Origin: Pipra filicauda
Lineage: Eukaryota; Chordata; Aves; Passeriformes; Pipridae
Direction: 5' to 3'
DNA length: 64,000 nt
NCBI RefSeq assembly: GCF_003945595.2
Contig: NW_024104528.1
Location: forward strand, 1-64,000
Both the position numbers and the translations under genes were made by a program. A model generated the notes under the pieces. That model saw nothing but the letters and a program-made list of their open reading frames with translations, was not told the origin of the DNA and did no database searches. This document shows positions 1 to 11,480 of this stretch, piece after piece. Every line of letters starts with the position of its first letter. Within the stretch, counting starts at the first letter, position 1.

Positions 1-610
1 TTCACGTGCAGTAGGGATTTTTCTGTCAGGCCACTCTAAAGACTGCCTTCTGTTGGTGAAGATGCTATTTAAAAATCCACCTTCTCTCTGTGATTAGGAA
101 GTATATGTGAGGCCATAAGGAGCACCAGACCCAACAGCCCAAGGGGACAAGAGGGAGACCTGCAGAGGGCAGCTGTGAGTGGGGGCGGTCACTGTACCCA
201 CAGCTGTGTAGTGACAAAGACAGAGCTGCTCATCTTTTGCTCCTCCTCTGTTTTCTGCAAGTGTTCTCTCACTTTCTTCTCATGTGCTTTGCCTTTACAT
301 ATGGCAGCTGTCCCATCTTGTGCTCCCTGTTACAGGGGCACTATGGCTTCTTGCCTACTCCTTGCCATGCTTGTCAGACATGGCTGGTTGGTCCGTGACC
401 AGCCATCTCCGCACTCCTGGAGGGGAAGATGTGCTGAATGCGCTGTTACTGATGAGGGGTATGTTGGTGGCACCTTTATCTATCTGCCATCCCTTCAAGT
501 CCTCGCAGACCGACCCCTTGTCACCGCAGTCACGATTGATTCCCTGGGATGCAGCGCTTTGCTCGTTAGTCTAAAATGTCAAGTGGTGTGAGCCTTGAGA
601 GATTTGTAAG

Positions 611-677
611 ATTATTATTGTATTTTTAATGTATTTTTATTATTTTATTATTTTTATTATTGTATTTTTAATGTGTT
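611..677. repeat. AT-rich duplicated block
   Basis: The sequence ttattgtatttttaatgt occurs twice about 45 bp apart, separated by further TTATT units. It is simple AT-rich sequence, probably a decayed microsatellite. It could also be AU-rich 3'-UTR-like sequence, but no coding exon precedes it. Confidence 0.7.
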
Positions 678-2013
678 AGAGCTCTGTAATGGAAATCAGA
701 GCAACTTGCAGCTCAGTTCTTCAAAGAAAGGTGTTTGGCATTCATGTTTTACTATCTCTGTTGAGCAAAGATACAAGTTTCATATCTCTTATCGGTGGGT
801 CTTCAGTAGTGTTTGCAGTGCTCCCCCACAGAGATGAGCATTGTTTGCCCATGGAGGAGAGGTGGTCTTCTTAATAGAGGCCAACAGTTTAGTGTTGATA
901 AGGATTAAAATAGAGACTTGGTAGAAAGGAGGAGTGTTTTCTTGCTAGTTAACATGTTTTAACTGGGAGGGGAAAGGGAGGTGAGTCTGTTTGAGGCTTC
1001 GGCACGTGTTCTTTTTAACAAGTTATTGCAAGTACAGGGATAGATATGCTTGGGATTAAACTGCAAAGTGGAGACTTGAATAAAAGATATGAGCCCTGGC
1101 CTGGTAGCAATCTGAGGCCCTTTATAAACTCCTGTTAATCAGTTGGAAATGGATTGATTCATATGAACATGATCCCATGTCTCTGTACAGACATATGTGG
1201 TTTCTCCTCAGCTGATCATCCACACAGCTGTTGTGTTTAGCTCATTGTCTTGGTGTGGCAACTGGAGAAAGCAGGGCAATGTACTGCTCTGTGCCAAATC
1301 CAATACAACTTTCAGCTGCCAGGCTGAGCATTCTTTTAAATGCAGATGAAAATTAATGTCATGCATAACCTCGTAAAGTATACAGTAACTCTCACTTCTG
1401 TGAGAGTGACCCTGATTGGTTTTGGAGAATGGAACACACTCCCCACAGTCTGCTGGGGAATAGGCAGCAAGAGTGCAGTTATTTACTCTGCAGGGATTGA
1501 GGACATGAAACCTTTTTATGTAACTGAAACCACAGCCTGACTCAATTATATATCTGCCATGTCCACCCTTCCAAACCATCCTACACACTGTCACCTGTGC
1601 CAGTGTAGTATTTCTGTCCCTTCTAGCACAGCTGCGTTTCTTATTTAAACAAGGCACATGAGGATGCTCTGATTTGTATTGGGCACAATGAGGCTCTCTA
1701 GGGCTCTCCACACCAGGACAGGCTCACTGCAGATGGGCATGAGGCTGGAGGGATGCTGGCTTCAGCTCCATTTGATGAGCAGTGGTGGCCCTTGGGGGTG
1801 TGTATGTAACTGCCAGGTTTGGGGTGCTCCTTTTGCTATCCCCAAAATGGTCACTGAGTTTTGCTTCATCTCTTGCGAGTCAGGGGCAGGGATCCATGCA
1901 GTGAAGAGCAGTGGGACAATACCCCTGTAGCCTTGCTATTCTAGGGTCTGTGCTCCATCTGTATAACTACCAAAAATTGCCAAGAGCCCTGCTCCTGAAG
2001 CTAGGAGAGAAGC

Positions 2014-2040
2014 TTTTTTCCGGAAAAAAAAAAAAAAAAA
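2014..2040. repeat. Palindrome TTTTTTCCGGAAAAAA running into poly(A)
   Basis: A 16-bp perfect palindrome (2014-2029) continues into an uninterrupted run of 17 A (2024-2040). It may be the tail of an old retroposon, but no recognisable body precedes it. Confidence 0.75.
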
Positions 2041-2539
2041 GGATAAAAGCTAGTTCACAAGCTCTGAGCCTTTGGGCATCTGCTTTTGGAGTGCTCCTGG
2101 CAGGGCATGAGCCTTTACCCTTGTGGTATCTTCTAGTGTGTAAGTCAGTCTTGCTGCCCTTCCTTCACACACCTTCTCCGCTCCCTGCCATGGGCTCCAT
2201 GTCCCGTGCTGGGCTGGGGCCGGAGGTACCGTGTGAATGAGTTTATTGTTCGTGGGTTGTCACTGATCGCTTTCATTGAACACCCACAGCCCAGGAACAC
2301 AGGGAGTGTCTATGCAAAAAATGCTTGTACTGCTTTATTTAGACACATTGCTGGCTCTTTCAGCTCCCAGCAGCAACGATGGACTGGGGGCAAGCAGGCA
2401 ACTGGGAAGCTCATGTCACCCAGGCTCTGCAGGTCTGCACAGCAAAGCACCACAAGGCTTTTAAATCTGAGTTCTGGATGCCTGCTCAGCTGCATACTTA
2501 CTCCTCAACGTTTCCATCTCAACATACAGCACATATGAA

Positions 2540-2620
2540 GGGTTTAGTGACTTAACTCAATCCCTTAAGGTTTTATGGCAAATCCAGGACCTGAATCCCA
2601 AGCTCCTTAACCAATGGTCA
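2540..2620. repeat. Possible MIR/L2-type SINE relic
   Basis: Fragments such as CTTAACTCAATCC and CTTAACCAATGGTCAGTGCTATGC recall the 3' half of MIR elements (a GACCT-GAATCCCAAGCTC stretch followed by CTTAACCA). Heavily decayed; similarity judged by eye. Confidence 0.35.
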
Positions 2621-5443
2621 GTGCTATGCTTGCAACCATCCTGCCTGGGTCAGGGAAATTAGGAATGCTGTTCTGTTGAGAAGTCTTTGTAAACTCTAAT
2701 TTGCTGTACCCTCTGGAAAGGAAGGATTCATCTAAGGCAGGGAAGTGCATCTTCAGGCAATAGCAACCAGAGAGCCCAGAGCTGTAGTGGACATCTTGGG
2801 AAACCAAAAATAAAGGGTGCACCTGTCATTAAAGACGATGTAGAGCATGTGCACCTAGGGCATAGGTGTTCCTGTCTGAAGCTGCCTGGCTGAAGCACAG
2901 ATCCAGACCCAGCAAGTAAATTGGGATCCTGCAGTCACACAGCCAGTTTGATGACCTGCATATTATTGTTTACTTCATCTTAAAAGCTGAGTCATTTGTG
3001 CTTTTCTCTCAGATCAACAGACAAGACAGACTGGTCCAGTCTGTACTGCAACCTGTCAGCACAGCTCAGTGGGTCAGAGATGTGTCTGACAGGGCCTTGC
3101 CCCAAAGAGCTGCTAGTGGAGGTGCCAATACAGCCCGTTTCTGGGCTGGAGCCACTTATATGGTTCTGTTGTGGGTCTGGATAGGGAAGAAGTGTTACTG
3201 AACTGGCAAGTTCCCTGGTAGTAGCTGAGAGAAGGCATTTCAATTGCAAGAGCTGTGCTGCAATGTGAAGAAGAGGGGTTAAATTTGGGAAGTTCTTGCC
3301 GTGTGCTACAGTGCCTGGTTAAAAACCTTGTGTGAACTGGAGGAATTTCTGTAAAAGTTCACAAAAGAAAAATCTGTTTAGAAGTGTTCAGTAGGAAGAT
3401 GCTGATCTCCCAGTACCCAAAGTTCTTATTTTTTTAAAAAATAAAAATACTAAATTCACTTAAACCCAGGGAGCAGAGCTTTAGAAGGGAAAAGCCTCCA
3501 AAACAAACACAAGTTGCTAAGGGTGGCCAGAGGAGCCAAGCCCTTTGAGAAGCTGCAGCAAAGCAGTGCTGGCTCAGTGCCTGCACGTGCTCCTTCTGTG
3601 GGGCCGACCCCTTGGTCCAAATCCAGCTTCTTGCTCCGGCCACAGCCCATAGAGAGAACAACCAGGTCTGGCACCACTGGGAGTGGTTTGGCTTGGAGCT
3701 GGTGGACCAGGCTGGGTGGGAGAGCAGCTGTCACTGGAGGAGGTGAGTAAGGTAGTTCCTGCTGCAGGGGGAGATTGGCTTCCCATTGCTACCATGAGCT
3801 GGGGTGCCAGAGCGGAGGTCAGCGCAGGACCCACAGTGTAGCAGGATGCTGTGGAGGGAAGGCCTGGGAGATGTGCTGGGTTGGTCTGACGTTCAAAAGA
3901 CAAGGACTGAGACTTACTAAAGTACATTCCCTCCCCCCTCACTGACCTATTGCTTTCTTCCTGGGCAAAATTCCATAGAAAGCAAGTCTCAGGACGGTTT
4001 GGTGCATGGCAACATTGTCTTTGGTTATAAACAGCTCTATCTGGAAGTAAATATCTCAGAATTATGGGATCAGACTGAAATTCCCGCATAACATAACTTG
4101 GCCACTTGCAATTTAATAAAAGCCAGTATTTCCCCTCCTTGGGTAGACTGTGCTCTGTGTTGCATGAAGATTTTTTCCCCTTTGGATTCTCTTAGGATAA
4201 AAGTATAGCACAAGTCTTAGAAAAAGCCTGGGAAATAGGGATCCACAAGTCTTAGCTGGCAGTGTAGCCTGTGGGCTTCTTATTTCTGGGATCTCCTCCA
4301 GAGATAACCAGGAACAGTAGCCACCCCCATCACTGGTGTGATGCACGTGTTTTTTCACTTGCTTTTGTGTCTTAGGAGACTGAATCTTTTTAAAAGTATC
4401 TTTAGATTCCAAATCTTGCAAATAATTAATGAGGCTTTCCAGAGTTTGCACTGAGTTTGGGGTGTAGAGGTGGGCAACTAAGCAGTTGGGATGCTTTTTG
4501 AAGAAGTTTGCCTAACACTTTGGCAACAGTGCTTTGAAAGAGGTGGGTCTGAGCCAGGAGATTCTTGTAGTTCATGCTCAAGTTGTGGCTTGAGCCCTTC
4601 CCTCTTGGACTGAGTTAGATGGGGAGCAAGTCTTGGTCTGCTGCAAGGAGAGGATCTCTGTCCTGGAGTCTGTGTGAGTTCTCAGGCAGGCAGCTCAGGC
4701 AGGTGGCGACGGGAAGTGTGTGTGCGGGCTACTGTGAGAAGAGATAAGGTATCTGCAAAGAAATCTCTGATCTAAAGTCACTCTGCAGATCTCATCATTG
4801 CTATTTGTCAATGCAAAGTATGACAACTATTAAGGCTTTGGAAGAAAGAACTGGCTCGCAGAGAACCTGAGTTGCACAAGATTTACACAATGTCACTGGT
4901 GGCTTTAGCTGAAAGTCTCTCCAACAGTGTGTGTGAAATGTGGAGCTTTCTTCTACCAAGGAATGCAACCAAGCCAGCTGCAGTCCCACAGCCTTCCAGT
5001 AGCACTGTCAGTTTGTCATCTCTGGAATAAGCCCATGTATGTGTCCAGACAGCCCCAGTGCCAAACAGCTCTGACTTCTGGTGGTCCTGCTGTGAACGAG
5101 CTGAAATCAGTAGAATGCAGAGATGCTTTTTGGTGCCTGCTGGTAACAGATACGTGGTCTCAGCAATTAGGTGGCCACCACTTCTGGTAGCAAAATACCA
5201 GAAGAGTGGAAATTGGGGCTGCCTTTAAAAGTGGAGATGTGGCAAGCCCAGACTTCTGCAGCAGCTTGTGACAGCTGGAGGAGGCCGTCTGTTCCATCCA
5301 TCCCATCAGCAGCTTCATCCCAGCTGCTTGGCTGGCAAGCATGTCTCCTTTGTATAAATCCAGTGTCTTCAAGGATCCTTTGTGTTCTACTGTAGTCTCT
5401 AAAAATGTGCCACGTTGTCTTGAATGGTGGGAACTTCTGCTGT

Positions 5444-5477
5444 TTTTATTGCTGTTGTACTTTTATTGCTGTTGTAC
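5444..5477. repeat. Exact 17-bp tandem duplication
   Basis: ttttattgctgttgtac occurs twice head to tail (5444-5460, 5461-5477). The lack of divergence implies a recent duplication. Confidence 0.9.
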
Positions 5478-8400
5478 TTTTCAGATTTCTCCATTGCCCT
5501 GGAGTGTGCAGAATCTGGCAGAGAGCTGGGATTGTAATGTACCGTTCCTCATCTGCTATAGAATTGACTGATCTTGGTAGCTGCTGGAATATGATAAAGA
5601 AGAGAACTGCTCTGACTAATTGAGCTCAATCTATAAAGCAGCTAAGTTAGATCTTTACCTGACTGTCATTGTCTGGGCTGAGGGGTGGGATGTGCATTCA
5701 TATCATCCAACCTCAGACAGGTGTTTGGTCCCTGTACTCATGCATGTGGGTGAAGGCAGCTCTTTTTGCTAAAAGACAAACTGTATGTGACACTTCATGA
5801 GGTTGTGGAGGTGCCAGGCAAAGGCAGGCAAGCCTGGCTGCTCTGTGGTTCAGGTGCCCTCCTCCCTGAGCCTGAGGCCACAGAAGAGCTGGGGGCACAC
5901 TGAGCAGGGTGGTCCTGGCTCCACCATCAGCTGCTGCAGGGGTCTGCAGTCTGCTGGGTAGCATGGTGGCTACGTGCTTTTTCTCCTGAATTTTTTCAGT
6001 CCGTGAAGGTTGTTCACCTCATCTGGGACACGTTGCAGTTGGTGCCTGGGGCTGTAAGTGTAGGCAGTGCTGGGCCTGGAAGTGCATTTGGAGTTCAGCA
6101 GCCTCACCTGTCTCTTTGAAAGATGGTCACTTGAAAGTGCCCCAGAGCAGTGCAGTCACCAGTGAAATGTGTGTGTGACAGTTTTGGATGGTTTTGGTTT
6201 TCTCCCACCTCAGTATTTGTACTCCACACTTACTTGTGTCTTGCTTCCCTGAGCAGCAGTGTCAGAGCTGGATGTGGTTTTTGGTCATGCTCAGCCTGTG
6301 TGTGGTCATGGTTCCAGTGACCTCTGGAACAAGCTATCTCTGCAGAGCAGCCTCTTGTGTGCTCTGCCTTCTTCACCCGCCAATACCTCTAGCAATACCT
6401 CCTTTGGCTGTAGGAAGACATGAGGACTTCTTGTGACATTTCTAATTGAGTGTTACCTAATCATGTCTATACCTTAAGTAATCATAACACTAAGGAGTTA
6501 ATAATATAATCCATTTTCTGTTAACAAGGACCTGTCCTGTTGCAAGGCCAAGGCTGAATGGGTTAAGGAGCAAGAGAAATATTCTCTGAGGTTTACAGTG
6601 GAGATGCACTCTCCTCAAAACAAAACCAAAAGGTCTCGTTTTTTCTTACTGACGGAAAATAGAAGTTAGCTACCATATAATTGAGCAAAGCAACACTAGT
6701 AAATTATTTACTCGAGTTAAGCATGGTATTATTTTATGTAAACACAGGTTTCCATTACTGCTTCAACTTTATTCCATCTTATCTCCTCTAGTCATGTTAC
6801 AGGATACACAGGTATCTATGCACGATGTCTCTCACCTTTCTCTAATGAGCAGTGCTAGCTGATGATATTATCTAGTTGCCCAGATGCCACTTCAGTTTAA
6901 TTTGCTGTAGCTAGAGCTTTGAAATTGTTTCCCTTGTGAGATGATACTTCCTGGAAATTAGGTTGACTTCCAAGTGCTGAAAGGAATTATTGACTTGTTA
7001 GGTGCTGGCTGCTGTAATGCAGTACTGTACAGACCTTGTAACTCATTAAAGTGTGTCAGAAAATTATCAGTGCTCCAAGTGTGGTTTGGCTTACATTTGA
7101 GTCCATATGAACTCCAAGGCTTGGTTCTAGAAAAAATCACCAGTAAATCAATCTTGAAGTATATTAATTACACTAACATATACTCTTGATTTCTGGGATA
7201 TATTGTGTTGTAATTCTCTCTCTGATCGTGATCCACAGCTCCTGAGACTCTGTTAATGTGATCTGTCATCTGAACACTTGGATCATGGTAGCTTGTCACA
7301 TCTTCAGCTCAGCAGGCTCTTGCTTTAATCACCTATATTTGCCAAAATACTGATCAAATCTGTTTCTGTGGGTTACACGGGTTTATACTGAGCCAGCATA
7401 AACTGGCAATATATGAAACAGAACAGACCTGGGTGAGGGTGCAGTTGCTTTAAGCCCATGTCTGTTAGCATTCTGCACTGGTTAACTTCAGTGGATGTAG
7501 TTTTCATATTAGGTTGTTCAAACAGATGCTCTCTGAGTGTAGAAGAGACCTATTTCTGGAAACTGAAGTGGGAGTTGGCAGAGTGGGGGGAAGTGAAATG
7601 GCAGTCAAAATTCCCATACTTTATCCTAAAGGCTGAATTCCCATGTCTGGCTGAGAAGAGAAACAAATGCTTTCTAGACCCAGGAGGCTCAGCATTCCCC
7701 GAAACAGAATGATTTATTTTTAATTCTGATAGTTCACTGGAGCTCTTAAAACTGTCATTGCTCTTTTGGTTTATTGTACTACTTAGAAATAAGTGCAGCA
7801 AGCTTTGGACAATGCTGAGTTGACAAACCTGGGGTGCTGTAGGAAGGGAGAGAGCAGGTATGTCCAGCAGTCGGACATTGGCACCACTGGTGAGTCCATC
7901 CAAGCTGGAGCATGGCCTGAGTTGCAGGGGCAGCACTCAGAGGCAAAGATTGACTCTGGCTGAAATTTTGTATTAAACGGCACGGAATTTCGCGTTCATT
8001 TCTTTGGACTGGCTACGTCAGCCTTCCTTCAATTCTTTGGCTGAAATAATGACATCCCCTAAGCTTATGTGCTGGGCGTTTTTTCATTTGCTGCTGATAC
8101 CATTTCAGCTGTGGCCAGCCTTTTATTCTTGTGGTGGTCAGTTACAGCTCCCACAGGAATGCCAAAGCCATAGGGACCGCCAGGAACACAGCTGGGTGTT
8201 GAGCACAGAGAATGTTACTTGTGTGAGAGGGTTTGAAGGTCGTATGTTGGGTGTCCTGGTAGTGCTGTGCAGGTGATAAAACAGACTATCCTCACAGTTA
8301 ACATAGGCTGTTGACTGTCTCTTTGGAACTAGTGTTGCCCCAAAACCAGGATAAGGGCCATGGACTGTTGTGTACGACTTTCAGATTCCACGTTCGTACA

Positions 8401-8520
8401 TCATTTGGCTGCTCGGTGTCTCCATTAAGAACTGCGTAGGTCTGGATGATACTCTGATGCTTCCTTTAAGGTATTCTTCTAACATGTGACTCTGGTCAGA
8501 CAACTTCACCCTGACACTCC

Positions 8521-8540
8521 TGATAAGCTATGATAAGCTA
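8521..8540. repeat. Exact 10-bp tandem duplication with GATA motifs
   Basis: tgataagcta is repeated twice. Each copy holds TGATAAG, the preferred GATA-factor core. Binding is inferred only. Confidence 0.85.
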
Positions 8541-9974
8541 TGAAATCTTTGCAGTTTGCTTTGTTTCTATGCCTGATTGAGGTTTTTGTTGGAAATGCTC
8601 TGTTTCCAGCATATGTTCTTGTTTTTCCTGTGAACATGATTGTCTTTTGACCCACATTTAGGCAAGGTAGAAAGGGCCAAATTCATTCCTTGTGTCATTC
8701 CAGCATAGACAATGGGCTGACCACAAGGGTCAGATTGGATCTAAGATTTACATTAGGTTAACTGCAAGTTTTATCCATTTTTATTGATACATTACTTAAG
8801 AAATTACTTAGCCATATTTCTGGTGCACTTGATAAAGATGCCTTTGAATTTAATATAACGAAAGCTGATTTGTGATAGAGGAGGAATTTCTTAGCCAAGC
8901 AGCCACGCTCACAGTTCCGGGTGCTAATAGCGCTGACACGGCTGACCCTTGCTCCAGACATAGTTATTTGGACTGTGAAAGATGAGGAGGCTCTACTGCA
9001 CTGGAGACATGCAGCCAAATCATCTGTGGACATCCCACCAAGATCTGAGGTCCCTGGTGCTGAGCTGGCAGTGGAGAACAGACCCCATGCATCCACACCA
9101 TCTTCACCTTCTCTGACCCTTTAGGCTGAAGCCTCTCCAGCTGCAGATGAAATGGTGCTCCTAAGAATGTTTACTTGTCCCAGATTCTGGGTTGGAATTT
9201 CAAATTTTCTTTCAGCCCTTGATTGCACAATTGCCTTCCCTCATTCATACACTTGCTTTTTATCAGTTATTCCCAAATGTGCAGGCCTGCTCTGCCATCA
9301 TACTGACAGAAGGAAGGATAATGTTCCATTTTGAATATGTAAAGGGAGTTGCTGCTTAGTACAGACAGAACTGGCTTCTAGATGAAAGAGTCAAATACCA
9401 AACTGTTTTGTTTCAGTTAGAGCAGGAGAAGCTTTGATCTAGAGGAGATGACTCAATCAGTAGCAGGAAACTATTCTTTATAGCGAGTTTAGAAATAAAA
9501 TGTGAAGATTTAGGCTATGTTGGCTTTGACACGTCAGTCATAGTATATATTATGTGAAAATGAAAACCATAAAAAAGCCATCTGAAATGAAGTGTGAAGG
9601 CTTCTCTGAAAAGAGAAAAAACCACTTCTGATGTTGGTTGCCAAGAGTTTTCCTGAAGTCAGAAAGGACTGGGGGTGGGGGAAGATCATTCCTATCAAGA
9701 TACGAATAATGAGCAATGTGGACAAAGCAGGAAGGGAAAAGACTTCCCGCAGCACAGCTCAGACCAGGCCAGGATAAAAATTGGGATCTCCTGGCCCCAA
9801 GTCAGGCTCCATAATCTATCTGTGCTGCCCCCTCTTCACCCTGCCTCAATGTATCATCCCCTTTGTCACCTCTCACAGCTCTCTGGATGAGAAGGCAGAT
9901 GCAGCCAGACCTTGCTTGGTCACTGGGTTGGCTCCAGTTGCACGGAGCAGGGATGGGCCAGCATCTTGCTACTG

Positions 9975-10110
9975 AGCTGCTTTTATCTGGAGCCAGGTGA
10001 CGGGCCCTGATCAATGCAGCTGTGTTTTGTGGCACTGCAGCTGACAGAATAAACACAGCTGGTCTGCGGCTGGGTCTCTGCGCCTGCTGCAGCTCACATG
10101 CACGGCCTGA
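9975..10110. promoter_or_regulatory. Candidate non-coding regulatory element
   Basis: A compact cluster of recognisable factor motifs: a TTATCT GATA-type site, CAGGTGACGGG (E-box and CRE half site), two CAGCTG-type E-boxes and AATAAACA (forkhead core), with more CpG than the surroundings. No coding potential. Conservation is not visible from one sequence. Confidence 0.3.
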
Positions 10111-11199
10111 GCCATGCTGGCGTGGCCAGCACCCTGGGGATGTGGTGAAACACATCTGGCTCGACACAGAGAGATGCTGGCAATTCCCGGTGTGAAAGGA
10201 AAGTGTCACTGGTGTTCATTATTTTTGCAGCTTTGTTATCCAGCCACTGACCTGTGTTTTGTTCTGTGCTACTGTCTGTGCTCTATAGGCTACAGACAGA
10301 TGGGTATCTACCTGAAGGTGGCCTCAGAATGTTTCCTAGTTCTTTTGGGTGACTGCATGCAGGAGATGGGGACTTCTTTGGCACAGTTGCCTTGTGAAGT
10401 ATCCTGCTATTAACAGTTTATTTCTGCTGAGGAGGATGGCCCAGCCCTCAGCTTCACAATCTCAGCTCCTTGCCTGCACCATCTCTGGCATTACTTCTTC
10501 TCACCAGCAGACAGCTACTGGCTTTTCACCAGGTTATTCTTCTGCTGGTTTGGCTTGCTGACAGTCTGGGCAGCAATGGGAGCAGGAACAGCGTGTTGGG
10601 GACAGGAACCAGTCTGTTGAGTACCAAAGCACTGTTAAGTGGGCTTACTCAGGATGCTGAGGGTGTGCAGGTCCTTCAGCCATGGCTGGCAGCAGGGACT
10701 TCCAGTCCAAGGGCTTTCCTTGTCTGTGTTGTAGCCCTAGTCACAGAATTTGTTACAAAGTAGTAGTCTGATTAGGTGGTCCAAGCTTTGCACCTATGGA
10801 GGTGACAAAATTAGAGAGGAAAAGATCCTTTAGGCCATCTAGTTTATCCCATTGTCTGGAAAGTGTGCATATTCTGGTGTTCTCCCTATCTAAATGCAAA
10901 ATATTCCCAGTGAAGTGACTTGCCTCAGTTATTTCAAGGTCTTGTGTATTGGGAGGTCTTATTACTCCGGGTATGGTGTATAAGGGCATGTATTAGTGTT
11001 GGATATATATAATGGAAGAGTCAATTTACTTTCTTGGCATGGCAAGGAAAAAGCCATTTTGATTGATGCCAAAGAACAGCCAGTGCTGTGATGTGAGAAA
11101 TGGAGATGGTATGTCTGTACCAGGGGATGTGCTGACGATGCAGCTGCCCACCTTGCATGCTGTCCCCAAACCAAAACCACCCTGGCTCTCAGTGTCACA

Positions 11200-11480
11200 G
11201 CCCACCTGCACTCAGCAGGCAGTGGCTGTCCCCCGTGACGTCACTGTGTGATTTGTCAGGCTTGTGCGCACATGAGTGCAGAGACTGTGCTTGGAGATGG
11301 GGCAGAAGCTCAAGGTTTGCAAACAGAAAGTGGCAAGAGTGTGGCTGGAGGGCAACAAGGTGCTTAGGGGGGGCTGGCAGCAGGGACCACCCCTGTGGTG
11401 GCTGGGAGGGCTCTGCTCAGTGCAGCTGCTGAGGACACGGCCAGGGCAGCCCTGCCGGCCTCTGGCAGGGTGTGCAGGTG
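11200..11480. promoter_or_regulatory. GC-richer stretch with consensus CRE TGACGTCA
   Basis: The full palindromic CRE at 11236-11243 sits in CCCCGTGACGTCACTG. The downstream 240 bp are GC-rich and G-rich on the + strand, but CpG density is too low for a classical CpG-island promoter. CREB/ATF binding is plausible; promoter activity is speculative. Confidence 0.3.

Noticed and set aside
611..677. AU-rich block as the 3' UTR end of an upstream gene (ABLIM1 is the neighbour in mammals)
   Set aside because: No terminal coding exon of the expected villin-headpiece type is visible before it.
689..874. Possible first AFAP1L2 exon (ATG frame with MEER near 851)
   Set aside because: The frame ends in stops and there is no proper donor in the needed phase; similarity to the expected first residues is limited to Met-Glu.
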